From Eublepharis macularius (lineage: Eukaryota > Chordata > Lepidosauria > Squamata > Eublepharidae), in assembly GCF_028583425.1 (NCBI RefSeq), contig NC_072790.1, forward strand, positions 154,870,397 to 154,934,396: a DNA stretch of 64,000 nucleotides. The letters are read 5' to 3'. Below the pieces are notes generated by a model, which was not told the origin of the DNA, made no database searches, and was given only the letters and a program-made list of their open reading frames with translations. Of this stretch, positions 1 to 11,268 are shown one piece after another. The translations under genes and the position numbers were made by a program. The first letter of the stretch is position 1; every line of letters starts with the position of its first letter.

Positions 1-4
1 TTTG

Positions 5-180
5 TTTCAGCATTTTTTCAGTTATGTATTAGATTTCTGCTTGTTTTTTTCAGATTTCTGCAATCCATACCGTATTATATTGTTTATTGAATGTCTCAGC
101 TGTTGATCGTATTGACTTGTATTGTATAACCCACCTTTAACAACAGTGAAAAATGTGGACTATAAATAAATAAATAAATA
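5..180 (+). repeat. Retroelement 3' end, copy A of a local family
   Basis: A degenerate copy of a dispersed repeat also seen at 1430-1605 and 6893-7090. Shared blocks are a 'TTTCAGCATTT'-like start, a 'TGTTTATTGAAT' block, and an end in 'ACTATAAAT' followed by an (AAAT)n tail. The tail and end hairpin look like the 3' end of a CR1/L2-type LINE or a SINE that uses such a LINE. The family name is not known to me. Confidence 0.45.
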
Positions 181-185
181 TTGCC

Positions 186-870
186 CAACACATTTGGATG
201 AGAGTCATTAAGTAATTAAATATGTTAATAAACGTATACATGTGCATGATGCATTGCTGGAGGTGAGATTAGATGTTTGTGTTTATTTATTTAAAACTTG
301 TTCATACCAGTTCTTCAGTCAGATCACAACTAAAACAATAAAACGAAACCAAGTCAATAAAAACGAATAGCGTCAAAAACAAGTCCAGAAAATAAGCCAA
401 GCCAATATAAACAAGCTAGGGCATTAAAGAATATAAAACAAGCAGAGCCATCTGAATTTCTATGATAAAACAGTCCTCGGGCTAGAAACAGACCATGAAA
501 GAATGAAAAAAGATGGAACCCCTTAGTTTAAAGTCTTGGTAAAAATAAATCTTTTGACCAGGCGACTAAAGGAAAATAAGGCAGGCACCAGACAAACCTC
601 AAGGGAGACGGCACTCCAAAGGAAAAGCACTGCTATTAAAAAGGTACTGTCTCTGGTTGTCACGCCTTCCTTCTGTAGGATTATTGATTTAGTTTCTTAT
701 TTTACTTCATTTATACTCCATTTTTCTTTACTATGGGGGCCGAAAGTGGCTTAAAACCTCCACTTTATCCCCAATTCTGTGATAGGTTCAGCTGGCTGTT
801 TAATCAAAGTTTGTAGTGTGAATCCTTTGCACAGTGGTTTACACAGGAGGAAGCCCATCTCTCCTTCCCC
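186..870. other. AT-rich stretch without a gene
   Basis: No supported gene. Two pieces, around 265-330 and 650-755, resemble reverse-oriented 3' ends of reptilian retroelements (an ATTTATTTA-rich start followed by 'TTTATACTCC'-like and 'GGCTTA'-like blocks). They are too degraded to classify. Confidence 0.3.
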
Positions 871-872
871 TC

Positions 873-909
<37 letters not shown>

Positions 910-911
910 GA
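871..911. repeat. Compound (TG)n(AG)n microsatellite
   Basis: About ten TG dinucleotides run directly into about seven AG dinucleotides. The open frames across it are repeat artefacts. Confidence 0.9.
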
Positions 912-1139
912 GGTTCCAATCTGTTTTCAGAGTGGGCGGGGCGGGGGAGGGGGGAGAAATGCCTGTGGTGTGTGTTGGTGGGGATTCCTTTCCCTTCCCT
1001 TGGGGAATTGCTGGGAGGGGGTCGAGTTGGTGGCTGGGTTCCCTTTGCAGGAGCTGGGGAGGGGGGAAGAACTCATCCATGGTTTTGTGTTGCTCTCCCC
1101 AATTTTTATATCCCCGCTATCTATGCCTTTTTATCTTCT

Positions 1140-1415
1140 TTTCACTCCCATTTCCAAGCCTTTTTTCTACTCCCACCAGACATGCATTTTAATATCATCC
1201 TCTTTTCAGATTGCTTTTCATGTTCAGCCCTTCCCCAACACACACCAAGCCCTCACTGTATATTTCATTGAGTGGCAAGGCAAGCAATCCCAATGCTCCC
1301 CTCCCTGGTTTTCCTTCCAAGCCTTTTCTAGTCTCTTTCCTTCTCGTCTCACAACACATGCATTTTAATATTCCATTTTCAGATTCCTTTCTTCCCTGTT
1401 CTTCCCTCCCTCCCT
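1140..1415 (+). repeat. Degenerate direct duplication, T/C-rich
   Basis: Two similar segments lie about 165 bp apart. Each runs 'TTCCAAGCCTTTT', a pyrimidine run, 'CATGCATTTTAATAT', then 'TTTTCAGATT'. The first begins near 1150 and the second near 1312. The block abuts the retroelement 3' end at 1430. It may be an internally duplicated part of the same element. Confidence 0.5.
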
Positions 1416-1429
1416 TCCTTCCGCTCTGT

Positions 1430-1605
1430 TTCAGCATTTCTTCAAATCTCTATTGGATTTTTGCTAATGTTATATCTTTGTAAAAGCATTTATTTACTCT
1501 GTGGCACTGTTTATTGAATCACCTTTGATACTGACTGTACTAATCTCACTCTATGTAATCTGCCTTGAGTCTCAGTGAGAAAGGCAGACTATAAATGACA
1601 TTTTT
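1430..1605 (+). repeat. Retroelement 3' end, copy B
   Basis: Contains 'TTTCAGCATTTCTTC', 'TTGCTAATGTTATATC' and the end hairpin 'CTGCCTTGAG...GAAAGGCAGACT' with an AT-rich tail. It closely matches copy C at 6893-7090 and more weakly copy A. Confidence 0.55.
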
Positions 1606-4092
1606 TTAAAAAAAAGATATTAAATAGCATTGAGGGTAAGATGGATCCGTGTGGGTCCCCATAGCTCAATTGCCATGGGGCCAAACTTGTGAAACCAAGC
1701 GGCAGTTTCCCAGCACTGCCTTCCTGAATCAGCCAATCAAGTAAAAATAGAACCACTGAAGCACACTCCCCCACCCCACCCCAGCCAGCCTATCTAGAAG
1801 GATACCATAGTGAAAGTACTGAAAGCCACTGACCCGTCTAAGAGAATTAATAGGGACATACTCTCCATCAGGGTAGCCAAGGCCATTTCTGTCCCAAACT
1901 CATGCCTGAATCCAGATTGAAATGGGTCCAGATAATCTACCTCCTCCAATACTGCCTGAAGCTGCTTAGTCACTACTTGCTCAATTACCTGGATGGCCCA
2001 AGTATGGAACTGGTGGAAGATATTAGGTCATTTTGGTCTAGGATGATGCTAATTATTAATGCTCACTTGTTTCTGCAAGGAAATACTATTTCATATTTTT
2101 TCCTGCCTTCTTCTGAGGAGTTTAGGCATACATTATTCTTCTCTTTCGCTCATTTTATCTTGATAACCCTGTAAGATAAGTAAGGTAGAAATATATCGTC
2201 TGCTTCCCACATGCCCCTCATTTTTTTGAGATTTCATATAATTCCAATAGTTCCAAACACAACTTACAGGGCTCCCAGGGTTTTAAACAGGATCAAAGGA
2301 AAATCCTTTTGATCTGATTCAAAAGAGGGAATGCAGGGTGGGTAGGGGCCGGGGTTCCATATAGACCCAGCCAGTTGGGAACAGAATGGAGCTTTCCAAA
2401 ATGGCAAAGCTAAGCTGTGTATTCCCCCTGCCCCTCCTCTTTTAGACATGAAGGACCTTTGTGTGTGTGCTCCCAGCTGAATTGTGGTGTACCTTTAACT
2501 GCAGCTCAGGAGGAAAGGGAGGGGAGTTTGCCAGGCCACTGGAAAACTACACAACTGCCATCATGTTGAAATTTCTGCGTCAGTGTGATTGGCAGATAGT
2601 GAGGTGAGGGAACAGCAATGACAGGGATGGGATATAGAGGGCTGGTGGGAGCTCAATACTTCCTCAAAATCACACATGGATTTCAATTATTTTTACTCCA
2701 CAGTCATTTTATTTAGATATTGTTAGCATTATTTTCAAATGAATTGCAAAAATTATTATATAACTCACAGAAACAGATGAAAAATTACCTCGAGACAGTC
2801 TTTTGGCATGGCATGAGTTTAGAAACTACCTTCTGTTTTGATTGACAGAATGAGATGATAAAGTTGCTGGACAGTTCATGAAATAATTTTTAAATATCCA
2901 GGATGCTTAAAAAATCGCTCCTGAAACAGATTTTTTAACTAGGGCTTGACTTTCTAAGGTGATATTGTATGTATGAATAAAGAATATAATACCTGTTTCT
3001 TTTCAATCTCTTTTAATGGACTTGCTGAGGAGGGAGAAAGAGCCAAACATTTTCGGTCACTAAAGAGTTTGTAGTCTGCTGCCATTTAAAAATAAATACT
3101 ATGATCTTATTCTTCATTCACAAATTCCCATAAGTGAATTAAAAGATCAGTTTCCTGGAAATCTACAATAACTCCCAATTTGCAAAATCAACCAAATGCT
3201 CATTTCTTTGTTTGCTCAGCAGGCAGCTGGATTCATTTACATGAGAATTTATTTTAATTAGTTCTGTGTATATTTGTGCCACTGCATTTTCTAAACAGAG
3301 TGTTAAAGACCTTGTTCACGTTCAAAGAGAGAAAAAAACGCGCGAAATCCTTCAATTTGAAAACCGAAAGATGTTCTTCAAACACTTATTAGTATGGATA
3401 ATCTATAGTGCTTTGTAAAATATTCCGAACCACTCTTGTTCTATGAGCAACTGAAACTCAGATCATAGCACTCAGCACACACATTGCTTGATTTCTCATG
3501 GGACTGGCTAATGATTTAGAATAACAAATCATTGAAATTTTCCTATGGAACATCAGTCAAATCTTTTTGAAATGGGTATAATAATTTGATTTTCTAATCT
3601 TTAAAACTGGTTTATAATGGACTTACAGCTGACTTCTTACTGCTCACAACCCATGCACTGCACATTTTTCCTTGATCAAGCAATGCTACAAGCTTTATTA
3701 AATCTGAAGCCAACTTCCTAGTCTATCACCATTCTTAATAGGATAGCCATGAATCCTCTGTAGCCAATTACAACAAACTCTTGACTTACTCTATTTGATT
3801 TGATATTTTGTGTTAGCTTTTTTATCTGTAAAATAGGAATGATAGGGTAACATATTATTTAACCCAGATTCAAAATCCCATATTGGGTGGGTGCAGTTAA
3901 CTGCTCTACTCACACCTGCCAGCGTTTGTACATCGCTGGTAACCAAAGTTAGTGTCTAAGTAGAATTCTGTGCACAAGTGTAACCCCGTTATTGGTTGAG
4001 CCCAGTAGGGCGGAGTTAGTAGCTAGAGTCAGGCAACTGAGGAAGAAGCTGATTGCTGAGGAGCTTAATAATAATTAATATACTCTTAATAA
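1606..4092. other. No gene recognised
   Basis: AT-rich non-coding sequence. The open frames are short, lack domain-like composition and have no convincing splice context. No SINE boxes or terminal repeats were noticed. Confidence 0.5.
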
Positions 4093-4212
4093 TTAATATA
4101 CTCTTGGATGAATACTTGTCAGAGATGCTTTAGGCTGATCCTGCACTGGGCAGGGGGTTGGACTAGATGGTCTGTATGGCCCCTTCCAGCTCGATGATTC
4201 TATGATTCTATC
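4093..4212 (+). repeat. CR1-type LINE 3' end
   Basis: The block contains 'GGTTGGACTAGATGG', then 'CCCCTTCCAGCTC', and ends in the short tandem repeat 'ATGATTCTATGATTCTAT'. That octamer tail is the signature of CR1 non-LTR retrotransposons in amniotes. Only about 120 bp of the 3' end remains. Confidence 0.85.
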
Positions 4213-5342
4213 ACCTTGAATAAGGTAATCAGAAATGTTGGATGCAGACAATATGACAACAAAAATTGTGTATTGTGTTTGGGATTGTATTATTTTTGCA
4301 GGGCTGTAATTCCCCAAGAAGAGGACAGAAGCCTGGGCTCCAGTTGCTTCAAATTGGAAGGATTGTGAAAAAGGACTCTCTCACTTGGTGGAAGCAGACA
4401 AGTTGAACTGTTTACCTTTTCAGACATTGTTGGTTTAAAGTTTCTGTGTGGTTGCACTTACGAGTTTAGCTATAGAAAAAATAGTTGTATTAATTGTTGA
4501 AAGGTTTTTTTAAAAAAAAATTCTTAAAATTGTATGCTTCCTAAGCCCCATAGAACCCATACAAAGAGAAGTTACAGGAGAAGCAGGAGAAAAAAACTGA
4601 ATTGAGCATGCAAGACCAGCAACAAGCTTGGTTCATACACACAGTTTATTTGTTACTACATTTAAATCCCAACTTTTTCCATCTTGGGAAATCAAAGGTA
4701 GCATAAACAAGACTCCAGTCGAGGCACTGATCAAACCCAAGTCTGCTTAACTTGAGTAAGGTTTTGCATCATGTTCTTTCCAGCCCTGGTGTGTTATACT
4801 GGCCCCAAGTCTTTGACATTAAAATTACAAGTGAAGTTCGTTTGTCCTCTGTTATTCCCATCACTTTATGGAGCTGTTTCTTATTGACTTTGGTGGCGTT
4901 AAGCATAGTCTAAATGTCTACTAGAGTACAACCAAGAGGTATTTATTCACAGACAGTTATCTTGTACTGTACCCCTATTTTAAAATTCACAGTGAGGAAT
5001 GCATTAGAGAGGAGGTGTGCTTGCGCAGGCATTTCTTTTAGTATTCATTGTCTTTGTCACTGATTTCAGAGGAGCAAATGGGGGAGCATGTTTATGCCAG
5101 ATAGAAGGGCTGCAGGCATCATGCTTTTGAGTATAATGAAACATTTTTCTCATTTCAAAATACATTTGAGATAGACATGGGTGAATACTCTGAGCAGTAC
5201 ACCAAAATTGAATTTATTTAATATTTAGCTAAATATTTATGGGTTTTTATGGAAAACCTCATTTCTCAAAGAAGTGGACATGTGAATGTAAATTTTTGTG
5301 CAACTGCTCTTACAGCATGTTCACTTTAAGGCCCCTCACCCT
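4213..5342. other. No gene recognised
   Basis: AT-rich sequence without a supported gene or clear repeat boundary. Confidence 0.45.
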
Positions 5343-5510
5343 GGGGAAAGGCTGTGGCTCAATGACAGAGCATCTACTTGGTATGCAAAGGTCCCTGGTG
5401 TCTCCTTTCAAAGGTAAGTGATGTTGAAGACCTGGACCCAAGATCCTGGGGAGCAGCTGCCAGTTAGAGTAGGTAGTATTGACCTTGGTAGATGAATGAT
5501 CTGACTTAAT
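5343..5510 (+). repeat. tRNA-derived SINE, decayed
   Basis: The head 'GGCTGTGGCTCAATGACAGAGCATCTACTTGGTATGC' region matches a tRNA 5' half with box A, but box B has been lost. It is followed by the body typical of this SINE ('GACCTGGACCCAAGATCCTGG', 'CAGCTGCCAGTTAGAG', 'ATTGACCTTGGTAGAT'). A second copy of the family lies at 17381-17940. Confidence 0.65.
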
Positions 5511-5701
5511 TTTGGCAGTTTTGTGTATTCATATGTAAACAACGTCAAAATATTGATTGTAGCATCCAGATTACTATTCCAAGCCTCTTGTCCTGAAATT
5601 GTAAAACTCTTCATAGAGAAAGGAGCCCAGAACATTTCAGCTGTGTACGTTTCTGATTATCTAGGTTTACAATGCAATCCTAAGACCATTGACTTCAAGA
5701 A

Positions 5702-6219
5702 GGGTGTACTAGAGGTGTGCACCCCAAAAATATTTGAGTTTTGGTATAACCCAAGTCCCAAAGTGGCAAGCCGCTTCAGGATTCAGGTGTTTAAATGCTT
5801 TGGTATGCTCCATAAAGATTTTTGCAAGGTAAGAAAGGTGTTGTTACTTTCAAACTCCCGCAGCTTTTTTCAGCAGAAAGGAAGGGGAAGAGGGGGTCCC
5901 TCCTCCTCCACCCCTCAGTTAAAAAAAGCTTTTTTTCCAGCTGATAGGAGGGGAATCCCCCTCCTGTCAGCTGAAAAAAGCTGCCCTTTGAAAGCAGCAA
6001 CACTTTTTCTTGCACAGCAAGAAATGCCCATCCCTTTTTTCAGCTGAAGGAAGTGGGAGGAGGGGTTCCAGAAGCTTTGCTTCGGGAAGTTTTGCTTCAG
6101 GGATTCCCGAATTGGCTCAGCAATGCTGGGGCCGATTCGGGGATCCCGAATCTTTCCAAATCCGGCCAATTCGGGTTAATCCGAATCAGAAACCTGAAGC
6201 TCACACCCCTAGCGTATAC
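5702..6219. mobile_element. hAT-type MITE with degraded 8-bp target duplication
   Basis: The element spans 5710-6211. It starts TAGAGGTGTGCACC and ends in the inverse, TCACACCCCTA. The flanking octamers GGGTGTAC (5702-5709) and GCGTATAC (6212-6219) match at six of eight positions, as expected for an old hAT target duplication. Near the right end are 'CCCGAATC'-like words, also found near both ends of the larger element at 51447-52890, so the two are probably one family. No transposase is encoded. Confidence 0.75.
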
Positions 6220-6892
6220 ACCCTTTAGAAGGGTGAAATTCTGTTTAGGATTGCACTATTATTCGCCTACCACTTCACTCACCAGTTAACTATCTTGTTC
6301 ATGTATATGATAAGAATCTGAAGTCTTGCCAATGGTTACTGTGTTGCCAGCCCTCCCCATTTTTATCTGCACATACCCATACTTACAGCCTGAATGTACT
6401 TTTGAAAAAAGACTTTTTGCAGGAGAAACTGCAAAGCAGGACTAATGAAATCAAGCCCGACCAGTCTGGAAGACAAAGGCACCTCTCCCTGTATTGTCTG
6501 GCACATGATATGCAATCACTGGCCATTAATGCGATCTGGATGCTATGCTTTGTGATAGCTTGGGATCCTCAATTCAAATATTCCCATTGGTCTCCAAATT
6601 ACTGCCACATGAATGACTCGGTGTCATAGCTTCAGTTAACCCCTGGCATGTTGAAAGGACTTTCTATTCTGAACTCTGGCTAGTTTTATTCAAAAGTATT
6701 CAAAGAGGCTTTTTTCTCAGCTAGGACGGTGGTATTGTAGGAAAGGGGTCCCAGATGTTTCACTAATGAGTTAAGAACCATAGACTTCACCACTATGTTG
6801 TCTTACATATTATCTGTTGCTTTAAATATGTACTCCTATATACTACCTGTGCTTCATGTTATTTAATGTAAGTCCTAGAAATGATTATGTTC
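6220..6892. other. No gene recognised
   Basis: Non-coding sequence without a supported gene or repeat. Confidence 0.4.
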
Positions 6893-7090
6893 TGTTTCAG
6901 CAATTCTTCAACCCCATATTGAATCCTTGCTAATGCTATGTCTTTGTAAACTTCTATTCATTTACCCTAGGACATTGTTTATGGAAATGTTCTTGACACT
7001 ATGGAAATGCCTGCTCTTGTCCTTGCTATAGATTATACTAATCTCACAATATGTAATCCGCCTTGAGCCTCAGTGAGAAAGGCGGAACAT
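6893..7090 (+). repeat. Retroelement 3' end, copy C
   Basis: The best preserved of three related copies. It has 'GTTTCAGCAATTCTTCAA', 'TTGCTAATGCTATGTC' and 'CTAATCTCAC', and ends in the hairpin 'CCGCCTTGAGCCTCAGTGAGAAAGGCGG'-like segment. The tail has expanded into a CATA microsatellite. Confidence 0.6.
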
Positions 7091-7093
7091 AAA

Positions 7094-7124
<31 letters not shown>

Positions 7125-7180
7125 CATACATACATACATACATACATACTTACATACATACATACATACATACATACATT
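7091..7180. repeat. (CATA)n microsatellite
   Basis: About 20 tetranucleotide units with one interruption (CTTA). It arose from the tail of the retroelement directly upstream. Confidence 0.9.
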
Positions 7181-7424
7181 AGTTTTACTGGTTTCCTCAA
7201 CCAGACATTTTGCTAAAAATTTTCTCTGTGGTTTTCTAGTATGTTTTTTGATCAGAATTACTTGTATATTTATGATTAGTCATGAAGACACCCTGATGAT
7301 TCTTTGATAAGTTTAACAAGAGTTTAACAATAAGTTTGATAGTTTTATGTATTGTCGAAGGCTTTCACGGCCGGAGAACGATGGTTGTTGTGGGTTTTCC
7401 GGGCTGTATTGCCGTGGTCTTGGC

Positions 7425-7492
7425 ATTGTAGTTCCTGACGTTTCGCCAGCAGCTGTGGCTGGCATCTTCAGAGGTGTAGCACCAAAAGACAG
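7425..7492 (-). ncRNA. Hammerhead-like hairpin in the Penelope terminal block
   Basis: On the minus strand a CUGAAGA core is followed by a 6-bp stem (GCCAGC/GCUGGC) and then GAAAC. The order matches CUGANGA, stem II, GAAA of hammerhead ribozymes, which are known in Penelope-like elements. There is one extra nucleotide before stem II, and stem III is not obvious. Self-cleavage is therefore a suggestion only. Confidence 0.4.
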
Positions 7493-7546
7493 AGATCTCT
7501 CAGTGTCACAGTGTGGAAAAGATGTTGGCAGGTCATTTATATCTAC

Positions 7547-8394
7547 TCAGGAGGGGTGGGGTTGAGCTGAGTCATCCTGTAAGAGTTTCGCAGGGTGTGG
7601 AATGCTAATGGCGGGAGGCTTCACTGTATCCTGAGGAGGTTCTTTTGCATATGGATTGGTGCTTGATGTGCTAATCTTCTCTGCAGGGCTATTGTCGAGT
7701 ATCGAGTGTTTTGTTAGCCTGGTGTTTTTCAGAACTGGAAACCATGCTCTGTTCATTCTTAAGGTTTCTTCTTTCCTGTTGAAGTTTTGCTTATGCTTGT
7801 GAATTTCAATGGCTTCCCTGTGCAGTCTGACAAAGTAGTTGGAAGTGTTGTCCAGTATTTTGGTGTCCTGGAATAAGATACTGTGCCCTGTTTGAGTTAG
7901 GCTATGTTCAGCCACTGCTGATTTTTCAGGTTGTCCAAGTCTGCAGTGTCTTTCATGTTCTTTTATTCTTGTCTGGATGCTACGCTTTGTGGTCCCGATG
8001 TAAACTTGTCCACAGCTGCAGGGTATACGGTATACTCCTGCAGAGGTGAGGGGGTCTCTACTGTCTTTTGCTAATCGTAGCATCTGTTGTATTTTTCGGG
8101 TGGGTCTGAATACTGCTTGAAGGTTATGCTTTTTCATAAGCTTTCCCATCTGATCAGTAATTCCTTTGATATATGGCAAAAACACTTTCCCTGTAGGAGA
8201 CTGTTTTTCCTTGGTTGTTTGATTCATCCTGGGTTTGATTGTTCTTTGGATTTCGTTTCTGGAGTAGCCATTTGCCTGAAGTGCGTGGTTTAGATGATTA
8301 ATTTCCTCATTGAGAAAGTGCGGCTCACATATCCGTCTTGCACGATCCACTAATGTTTTCATTATGCCTCTTTTCTGTCGGGGGTGGTGATTGG
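7547..8394 (-). pseudogene. Penelope-like polyprotein, C-terminal GIY-YIG endonuclease part
   Basis: The frame runs from the insertion junction at 8394 to a stop at 7547. The first ATG, at 8362, is internal to the original protein. The GIY-YIG nuclease core is visible as GVYRIPCSCG followed by VYIGTTKRS, about 110-135 residues after that Met, then an 'RIKEHERHC' segment and the downstream 'AVAEHSL..TGH' block. In the family this nuclease nicks the target for reverse transcription. The reverse transcriptase lies upstream in intact elements and is absent here. The frame has no internal stop, which suggests a fairly young insertion. Assignment to Penelope is firm; the exact clade is not. Confidence 0.85.
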
Positions 8395-8486
8395 AGTTTG
8401 ATAGTTTTAGCTGTACAAATGGTTTTAGAATGATTTTTGTGAAAGCCTAACTAGCTTTGGGGATGAATCCTCTGCTCTTGCTATTA

Positions 8487-8488
<2 letters not shown>

Positions 8489-8549
<61 letters not shown>

Positions 8550-8566
8550 CTTTCTCTCTCTTTCTC
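8489..8566. repeat. (TC)n microsatellite
   Basis: A pure TC run, then TTTC-interrupted units. The Arg/Glu-rich frame on the opposite strand is an artefact. Confidence 0.9.
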
Positions 8567-11092
8567 ATTTCTAACAAGAGTGAAGGCCACTTCTCTCTCA
8601 CTGTAGTAAGCACCCCATCCCTCTGATTATTTCCCTGCAAACCAGGTTATCTCAAATTGTACTTAGAAGTTACTCTTTTCACTAACTATGACTCGCAGAA
8701 GCCATGGAACTAAAAAATCCTGATAACCCTGAATGTAGCAGCTCCTGCCCCAACAAGTGTATTTGTGCTCAGCTATAACCCTGAAGGGAACCCTGGACAG
8801 GAGCCATGTTTTCTGGTCACCTCCATGACTTCTCAGGCCATATGCTAACTGAGATGGCAGGAGAGAGAGAAAGACCATGCTTGATATCAAACTGAGACAT
8901 TAAGATCAAGCAGCAGGAATGGAAAAGCTGACTCATAGGAAGGTAGCCAGGCTCCCCTGGGGGGCTGGACACTCCCTTGATAATAGTTCTATTCTTTGGC
9001 TTCCTGAGTGCTCATCAACAATTCAGGCCATGTTTAAAGATCAGAGTTTGCTGGGCAAATACTTTCCAGAATCATCAAGGAATCTGCATTACAACACAGA
9101 ATGCCCTGAACTAATTAATCATAAGGAATAGAACATTAACCATCTTCTATCCTTTGTTAAGTCAATCAAGTCTTTGTCCAACAGGCTTAAGCTGGTCACC
9201 TGTTTGGTAAACTAGTCATGTCTATATTTGGAATTCCCTCCACCTTCCACTCCCCTAAAATTCAAACCTTCCAATCAGATTCAAATTTTCTAGCCTAGAC
9301 CCGATCCCATCACAGCAGTGAAACTGCTCTCCTGTCAACGCAACTAGAGGTGCATAAAAGCCACCTCTCAGCCCTCACATTTTTATAGTTGGTTTCTGGA
9401 GCTAACCTGCTATCCAAGCTCCATGGCTGGCTTACCTTGGCTGAAATCACTTAGTCCCTCTGGGCTTCCCAAGGATTGCAACAGACTTCCTGCATGCTGG
9501 ATCCTTCCTTCTCCTGATTTCTATGCAGACTAGGAAAGGTATATTGTTGCTCCTCATCTTTAATCTGTCTCCCCTTGTTTTCCAATTCACACTGGCATTC
9601 TGCTTCTCTCTGTTAATTAGGAAGATTAGACACTTGCTTCTCTTCTATCCTGTTCCACATTCCGCTGCCCCCCCTCCACATTTACACTTTAAGCACAGAG
9701 GTAACAAATGCTGCAATTGGTATTAGGAATAGTTTTGTTTGATGTTTTCTGGGTATTGTTTGGGAATGTGCTAGTTGCTAGTAGGATAAGTTCCTCATCC
9801 CCCTTCTTAATATTGTACCCAATCCTCCAATAAACACCATATTGCTTTTTAAACCTTCAAAACCTGCTTCTTTTGTTATTTTCTTGTTAGAATCATGCTA
9901 CTCACAGCCCCCTCAATAGGCAGAGATCCCTGTTCCCCTCCCTGCACAAGCAAGTAAGCTAATTTCCCGTACCAGTCTCAATATGCAAGTTCCTATGTTT
10001 GCAGGGCTGTGGTCACAGGAATACTCTTAAGGCGCATCAACATCTGATTACCCTCTTAAATGCATTTGAGGCTGAAGTGAATTTGGGGCTTATCACAGGA
10101 TAACACAAAAATGTTGACCTGAGTAATAGTTTCTCAGGATCTTGGAAAATGTGGAGGGAAAGACTGATTGCCACAATGCCACAGCAAATTAGTGGAATGT
10201 TAAATTTTACACAACTTTGATTCAAAATGCTATTCATTTTGCAATGCAAGTATCTAAAACCATTCAACTAATAGCTGAAAAAATTGGAGAACATAATGTT
10301 AGGGGGAGGTAATGCTTGATTGCCTCAGATTTTGCAAAAGCATTAGTCTTGTCCTAGGACTGTTCAAGTATTATTTATTTGGAGGCATGTTTTTGCTCTC
10401 TCTGTAGTTTAGGGTGGATAACAATATGGAACAACAACAACACAAACAAAAACCCTCCCTCAACACAGGCACAGCTGGCTCTCAGATTCAAATTGCTGGC
10501 TTAAATATAAATACCTTTCACTTCTGAACTGCATTGACTAGAAATCTGCTGAGCCTTGCTGAGAAGTGAAAAGAAGTCCTTAACTATACAAGTGCTATTG
10601 AAGAATGTGTCCTGGAGGCTCAAATAAGAAGCACAGATAGTACCCCTTAGCACGCTTTTTCTGTGACTTGCAAGAAAATAAACAGTGGCATGACATTCAG
10701 ATTTCCAGGTTACAACTTCTACTTGATGGAGCTCAGAGGAAGTAATCTAAAGGCGCTAATTAGAAAACCTGGTTTCATTTGTTATTTTTTCATGTTTTAA
10801 CCTGGCCAACTCCCTACAGTGTAGCGTACACGTTCTGAGGAGAACTGAGAGCAGAGTGCAATCAGCAATACGCATGGGAATGTGGCAGCAAGGAAAAGAT
10901 GGTAGGGCCTGTTGTAGACTTGCATCTGGGCTGTCCCACTTCAGACTGCAGGTGTGGGCTTTATGAGTGAATGATCCTCCATGCAAAAAAAGTTTTATCA
11001 TGCAGAAAGTAAACATGCTAGAGCAAAGGTTTGGACATGTGATTTAGATGTTTATAGAGAACATTTGTAGGGGGATTATGCACACACATGTG
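8567..11092. other. No gene recognised
   Basis: No supported gene. A segment around 9240-9870 ends in AATAAA (about 9830) and could be a solo LTR or another retroelement 3' end, but no terminal repeats or target duplication were found. Confidence 0.35.
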
Positions 11093-11268
11093 AACTGGCA
11101 TGGTACAGTGGTTAGTGTGTTGGACTAGTATCCAGGAGACCTAGATTCAAATCCCCAGTCAGCCATGAAGCTTACTCCATGATCTTGGGCCAACCATTCA
11201 CTCTCTCAGTCTGCAACGTCACTGGCTTATTGCATGGATGAAAAGGAGGAGAGCCGTGTCTTTGGCCC
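11093..11268 (+). repeat. tRNA-derived SINE
   Basis: Pol III box A TGGTACAGTGG (11101-11111) and box B GATTCAAATCC (11144-11154) are correctly spaced. They are followed by a body resembling reptilian SINEs ('AAGCTTACTCCATGATCTTGGGCCAACCA'-type). The 3' tail is lost, and an anticodon loop able to support tRNA function is not evident. Confidence 0.75.

Larger units (their letters stand above)
7333..8409 (-). mobile_element. 5'-truncated Penelope-like retroelement with 15-bp target duplication
   Basis: The insertion spans 7348-8394 and reads on the minus strand. It is bounded by the perfect direct repeat AGTTTGATAGTTTTA at 7333-7347 and 8395-8409. The coding frame is open to the 5' junction and carries the C-terminal GIY-YIG endonuclease of Penelope-like elements. 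The 3' terminal block (about 7348-7510) recurs twice in inverted order at 63141-63419. The RT domain is missing, so the copy is dead on arrival and depended on a full-length partner. Confidence 0.9.

Noticed and set aside
7348..7510. Fully canonical hammerhead ribozyme
   Set aside because: CUGANGA, stem II and GAAA are in order, but an extra base precedes stem II and stems I and III are weak. Kept only as hammerhead-like.
8425..8640. Arg/Glu repeat protein
   Set aside because: Translation of a (TC)n microsatellite.
11101..11160. A true tRNA gene
   Set aside because: Boxes A and B are good, but the cloverleaf is not maintained and a SINE body follows. The same holds for 27940-27995.
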